6,019 bases of DNA from Lachnospiraceae bacterium UBA4380 (GTDB lineage: Bacteria; Bacillota; Clostridia; Lachnospirales; Lachnospiraceae): assembly GCA_002390025.1 (NCBI GenBank), contig DGRU01000170.1, positions 1 through 6,019 on the forward strand. The letters are read 5' to 3'. The translations under genes and the position numbers were made by a program. Positions 3,531 to 6,019 of this stretch are shown here, one piece after another (positions within the stretch are counted from its first letter, which is position 1; each line of letters starts with the position of its first letter). The notes under the pieces were generated by a model, which saw only the letters and a list, made by a program, of their open reading frames with translations, was not told where the DNA came from and searched no databases.

Positions 3531-5639
3531 ATGATACTTGAAACAGGCATGGTACAGCAGCATCTGAGTGCTGTGTGGAAAGACTGGAAAATAGCAGGGA
3601 AACTGGGAAACGGAACCTACGGCGCGGTATACGAAATATATAGAAATGACCTGGAGAACGGAAAGACAGGGAACATACTGACCGGCGCCCTGAAGGTCCT
3701 CTATCTGGAATCCTTTGAAGATGGTCGTACACAGGGGGAGGACCGGCACCTCTATACCTTTTCGGATACGCTGATCGAAGAATTTGTCAAAAACGTCAGC
3801 ACTGAGATCAGGGCGATGATCCGCCTCAAGGGGCATCCGAATGTTGTCTCCATTGAGGACTATCATGTCAGCAGAAATGATCATTCCTGCCTGATCATGA
3901 TCCGCATGGAAAAACTGAACTGCCTGGCAAATTCGATCCGGGAGGGAACGCAGGCCATGAGCCGCGAGGGCGTAATAGGTCTGGGAATTGATATCTGCAA
4001 AGCACTGGAATCCTGTGAAAGCCAGAACATCATCCACAGAGACATCAAGCCCAGCAATATTTTCTACGGTGACAGGACCGGGTTCAAGCTGGGAGATTTC
4101 GGCATTTCCAGGACCATGGAACATGTCTATATGAGCGCGTCCATGAGCGGCGCCGGAACACCTCCCTATATGGCGCCGGAAGTCTATACCGGCAGAGCCT
4201 ACAACAATAAGGCGGACATCTATTCCCTCGGAATCGTGCTATATCAGCTCATGAACGATTCTTTTCTGCCTTTTCTCAGAGTGAGCCAGCAGATGCTTGA
4301 TTCCGGATCGCGCAGACATGCCTGGATGCGGCGTATGAGAGGAGAACAGCTTCCCCTGCCCGCAAGAGCAGATCCCCGACTGGCTTCCGTTATCCTCAGA
4401 GCCTGTTCCTATTATCCCGAAAACCGCTTTGCAACTGCCGGGGAATTCCGCCAGGCTCTGGAGAGCTGCCTCTTTGAAAACTATGCCGTGACGGACCCCG
4501 CAGAGGCAGTACCTTCTCTTCCGAAGCCGCAGAAAGCCCCTGAAAAAAACAGGACAGCTTCTGCGGTCAAAATTGCAATCGAGATCCTGGTGCTGGCCAT
4601 GTTTTTTGTGACGGGTCTGTCCATTGGCAGCAGATTTCTGAATAATAGCGGATCCTCTTCAGCCTCTGCGGAGAACCCTTTGCCCGGCAGCGGACCTGCG
4701 GAGACGGGAAGTACGACCCTGTCTCAGTCAGATACTGCCGCAGGAGAGACACCCTCATCTGCAGGGACAGCGGGAAATGGAAAGGAAAAGGAAGAGGAAG
4801 AGGAAGAGGCAGCTTCTGCAGCAGGGGGGACAGGAAAAACAGAATCTCCTGCTCAAACGGGAACAAGTGCGGACAACGGGACGGAAAAGTCATCTGACCC
4901 GAATGAGGAACTGACTTTTGCGGATCCCGCCCTTGAAAAAGCCATCCGGGCCAGCCTGGGACTGGAGGACGATCAGCCGATCACGAGGCGGATCGCCCTC
5001 GGAACTGAAAAGCTGAAGCTGGGAGGCGGCGGAAAAGAGGACAGTGAGAAGATTTCCGATCTGTCCGGCCTGTCTGAATTTTTGAATCTCAAAGTTCTGG
5101 AAGCGCCGACCAACAATATCACCAGCATGGAAGAACTTGCCGGTCTGACAAAACTGGAAAAACTCCTGCTTGAGAGTAACCAGATCAGTGATCTGGCCCC
5201 TCTGGCGGGTCTGTTCAGACTGCGCACGCTGGAAATAGCAAAAAACAAAATAGAGGACCTGTCTCCGATCTATGTGCTGGACAATGTGGAATTACTGGAC
5301 GTAAACGAAAACCAGATCACCAGTATCAAGGGAATCGGCGGTATGAGAAAAATCAACACTCTCCGGGTGAGCAAAAACCAGATTACGGACATCAGCCCGG
5401 TCGGAGAGCTGAATGACCTGGTACACTTGAGCTTTGGCTACAACCAGGTGGAAGATATCAGCGTCCTGTACGATCTGCCCATGATGAAGGTCCTGACTAT
5501 GAACGGAAACAAGATCAGAGATATCGGCCCGGTTTTACAGATGGAAGAACTCTTCTGGCTGGAAGTAGCGGGTAATCCGATCGACGACAAAACGGTTTTT
5601 GACCGTCTGCCGGAGAGCGTGACACATCTGGAAAAATAA
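3531..5639 (+). CDS. membrane Ser/Thr protein kinase with C-terminal leucine-rich-repeat domain, 702 aa
   Basis: The kinase domain (about 19-313) has all catalytic landmarks: glycine loop G26xG28xxG31, Lys55 (ALKV), helix-C Glu92, HRDIKPSN with catalytic Asp171, DFG at 189-191, GTPPYMAPE ending at Glu217, and Asp229 in DIYSLG. It should therefore be active. The activation segment carries several Ser/Thr (193-210) for autophosphorylation. After a basic juxtamembrane stretch comes one membrane helix (about 348-366), then a Ser/Gly/Glu-rich linker (367-462) with a KEKEEEEEE run, a helical cap (DPALEKAIRASLGL, 465-478) and eight 22-residue leucine-rich repeats (514-690) of internalin/SDS22 type. 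Topology should be kinase inside, LRR outside. PrkC-type kinases usually carry PASTA repeats in that position; here LRRs replace them. An in-frame TGA at 3522-3524 rules out starts before 3525; GGTGA (3520-3524), six bases before the ATG, can pair with the 16S tail, though weakly. The gene sits 31 bases after the DUF2974 gene, probably cotranscribed. The ligand is unknown. Confidence 0.94.
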   Translation: MILETGMVQQHLSAVWKDWKIAGKLGNGTYGAVYEIYRNDLENGKTGNILTGALKVLYLESFEDGRTQGEDRHLYTFSDTLIEEFVKNVSTEIRAMIRLKGHPNVVSIEDYHVSRNDHSCLIMIRMEKLNCLANSIREGTQAMSREGVIGLGIDICKALESCESQNIIHRDIKPSNIFYGDRTGFKLGDFGISRTMEHVYMSASMSGAGTPPYMAPEVYTGRAYNNKADIYSLGIVLYQLMNDSFLPFLRVSQQMLDSGSRRHAWMRRMRGEQLPLPARADPRLASVILRACSYYPENRFATAGEFRQALESCLFENYAVTDPAEAVPSLPKPQKAPEKNRTASAVKIAIEILVLAMFFVTGLSIGSRFLNNSGSSSASAENPLPGSGPAETGSTTLSQSDTAAGETPSSAGTAGNGKEKEEEEEEAASAAGGTGKTESPAQTGTSADNGTEKSSDPNEELTFADPALEKAIRASLGLEDDQPITRRIALGTEKLKLGGGGKEDSEKISDLSGLSEFLNLKVLEAPTNNITSMEELAGLTKLEKLLLESNQISDLAPLAGLFRLRTLEIAKNKIEDLSPIYVLDNVELLDVNENQITSIKGIGGMRKINTLRVSKNQITDISPVGELNDLVHLSFGYNQVEDISVLYDLPMMKVLTMNGNKIRDIGPVLQMEELFWLEVAGNPIDDKTVFDRLPESVTHLEK
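4789..4809 (+). repeat. hexanucleotide tandem repeat in the kinase linker
   Basis: AGGAAG is repeated 3.5 times inside a wholly purine tract that runs on from about 4779. It encodes the glutamate run at residues 421-426. A six-base unit means that copy-number change by slippage would lengthen or shorten the linker by two residues per unit without shifting frame. Confidence 0.75.
5070..5600 (+). repeat. eight-unit leucine-rich-repeat array in the kinase gene
   Basis: Units start at residues 514, 536, 558, 580, 602, 624, 646 and 668; the first seven are exactly 22 residues each. The shared pattern is LxxLxxLxxLxxxxNxIxDxxP, with the asparagine conserved in all eight units (for example SNQISDLAP, KNKIEDLSP, GNKIRDIGP). 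The last unit ends in GNPIDDKTVF and serves as the C-terminal cap. The repeats are diverged at DNA level, so this is an old array, not a recent tandem duplication. Confidence 0.9.
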
Positions 5640-5760
5640 TAAATGAGACGGCAGGCACATATACGAAGGGCTTCCGTATGACGGGGTTTATGTGACGGGT
5701 TTCTGCAGGATAGGTCCGCGTATGACGGGTCAGCAGGAGACCCGGATCTGCAGCAGGAAC
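5640..5760. repeat. short direct repeats downstream of the kinase gene, no gene seen
   Basis: CGTATGACGGG occurs at 5675-5685 and 5719-5729, with a related TGTGACGGGT at 5691-5700. CAGCAGGA occurs at 5731-5738 and 5751-5758. A nested weak hairpin, ATACG (5661-5665) with CGTAT (5675-5679), lies inside CACATA/TATGTG (5656-5661, 5689-5694). No good T-run follows, so no intrinsic terminator for the kinase operon can be called here. Confidence 0.5.
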
Positions 5761-5771
5761 TATGCTCATAA

Positions 5772-5785
5772 AGGAACATGTTCCT
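5772..5785. promoter_or_regulatory. 14-base perfect palindrome, AGGAACATGTTCCT
   Basis: The two halves are exact inverted copies with no spacer. It resembles a dimer-binding site or a very small hairpin. The Firmicute LexA box (GAAC-N4-GTTC) has a wider centre than the two bases here, so LexA is not called. It lies about 108 bases upstream of the stable-RNA-like promoter. Confidence 0.4.
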
Positions 5786-5797
5786 CAGGCAGGGAAA

Positions 5798-5823
5798 GGC
5801 TCATGCGGCCGCGGAATGAGACC
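5798..5823 (+). other. hairpin between the kinase operon and the right-end promoter
   Basis: GGCTCAT (5798-5804) pairs with ATGAG-A-CC (5816-5823) with one bulged A, around an 11-base GC-rich loop containing GCGGCCGC. No T-run follows on the plus strand. It may slow or process the operon's 3' end, but the function is unknown. Confidence 0.3.
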
Positions 5824-5856
5824 TGTCAAGATGTCAGACAAATCATGTATTGTGTA

Positions 5857-5921
5857 CAAAAATATTGAAAATAAAAAAGTGAAAAAAAGTGCTTGCAAAC
5901 CATTTTTCCCTGTGTTAAGAT
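5857..5921 (+). promoter_or_regulatory. strong promoter with A-rich UP-like element (stable-RNA type, P1)
   Basis: TTGCAA (5893-5898) and TAAGAT (5916-5921) are separated by 17 bases. Directly upstream, 5857-5889 is almost entirely A with a few T and G, as in UP elements of rRNA promoters. Transcription would start near 5928. Together with the second TTGACA at 6009, the layout matches tandem promoters before rRNA or tRNA operons of Clostridia, as I recall them. The RNA genes themselves are outside the window. Confidence 0.65.
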
Positions 5922-5928
5922 ACATCTC

Positions 5929-5947
5929 GCCGCTGAAAAAGAGCGGC
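5929..5947 (+). other. leader hairpin GCCGCT-N7-AGCGGC at the 5' end of the P1 transcript
   Basis: A six-base perfect GC-rich stem closes the loop GAAAAAG, right at the predicted start of the P1 RNA. It has no T-run, so it is not a terminator. In rRNA leaders such hairpins can protect the 5' end or take part in processing; that role here is inference. Confidence 0.5.
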
Positions 5948-5965
5948 ACAACAACAAGACAATTC

Positions 5966-5990
5966 TTCTGATCCGGTTTACGGAACAGAA
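5966..5990 (+). other. second leader hairpin, nine pairs with an A-A mismatch
   Basis: TTCTG (5966-5970) pairs with CAGAA (5986-5990) and TCCG (5972-5975) with CGGA (5981-5984), around the loop GTTTA, with one A-A mismatch between the two stems. It is followed by a purine A-rich tract rather than Ts. It sits between the P1 start and the next TTGACA box. Confidence 0.45.
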
Positions 5991-6019
5991 AAAAGAATAA
6001 AAAAGTTGTTGACAAGCTC
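5988..6019 (+). promoter_or_regulatory. second promoter (P2) cut by the window end
   Basis: A perfect TTGACA (6009-6014) follows an A-rich tract (5988-6004) that looks like another UP element. The -10 box should lie about 12-14 bases past the window edge. Two strong promoters in tandem with A-rich upstream DNA argue for a stable RNA operon to the right. Confidence 0.5.

Noticed and set aside
3453..4124. 223-codon minus-strand open frame opposite the kinase domain
   Set aside because: It is antisense to conserved kinase motifs and has no ribosome site or recognisable domain.
5070..5600. Recent tandem duplication or CRISPR-like array
   Set aside because: The 66-base period comes from protein-level LRR units; the DNA of the units has diverged and there are no identical repeats with spacers.
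5772..5785. LexA/SOS box
   Set aside because: The arms GAAC/GTTC match, but the gap is two bases instead of the four in the Firmicute LexA consensus.
5722..5868. 48-codon open frame MTGQQETRICSRN... after the kinase gene
   Set aside because: No adequate ribosome site, unusual composition, and it runs through palindromes into the A-rich promoter region.
5929..5947. Intrinsic terminator
   Set aside because: The stem is good but followed by an A/C-rich sequence, with no T-run on the plus strand, and the minus-strand side also lacks one.
5762..5971. 69-codon plus-strand open frame at the right end
   Set aside because: It spans the UP-like tract, the P1 promoter and a leader hairpin, and the Lys-rich product simply reflects the A-tracts.

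Overview
The window looks like chromosomal DNA from an anaerobic, low-to-moderate GC Gram-positive bacterium, most likely a Clostridia / Lachnospiraceae-type Firmicute. The signs are a rubredoxin-first (reverse-type) rubrerythrin, strong AGGAGG-like ribosome sites, near-consensus sigma-A promoters, a DUF2974 (Mbeg1-like) hydrolase and a Ser/Thr kinase of the style common in gut Clostridia. The assignment is inferred from protein families and signals, not from a database match.

Layout. At the left edge (1-145) there is no complete gene; a small GC hairpin with a T-run may be a terminator. A HIT-family nucleotide hydrolase/transferase lies on the minus strand (146-568). It is divergent from a small XRE-type HTH regulator (938-1288) across a 369-base intergenic region with promoters facing both ways, a long-spaced inverted repeat, and a palindrome over the predicted start point of the regulator's own promoter. 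Next come a reverse rubrerythrin (1458-2030) with its own promoter and a textbook terminator (2081-2109), then a new promoter (2117-2145) driving a two-gene unit: a DUF2974 alpha/beta-hydrolase-like protein (2279-3499) and, 31 bases later, a 702-residue membrane Ser/Thr kinase with a C-terminal, probably extracytoplasmic, leucine-rich-repeat domain (3531-5639). The last 380 bases have no convincing gene. They hold short direct repeats, palindromes and, at the right end, an A-rich promoter, two leader hairpins and a second TTGACA box. This looks like the tandem-promoter leader of a stable RNA (rRNA or tRNA) operon lying just beyond the window.

How the parts may work together. The 13-base motif at the regulator's promoter is repeated exactly after the regulator gene, ahead of the rubrerythrin promoter, so the XRE protein may control both itself and the peroxide-detoxifying rubrerythrin. 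The hydrolase-kinase pair resembles a receptor module: an LRR sensor outside, a kinase inside, and a co-transcribed cytosolic lipase-fold protein as candidate substrate or effector. This pair is the most interesting content. Both functional links are inference from layout and motifs. No CRISPR array, transposon, tRNA or rRNA gene body was seen inside the window.
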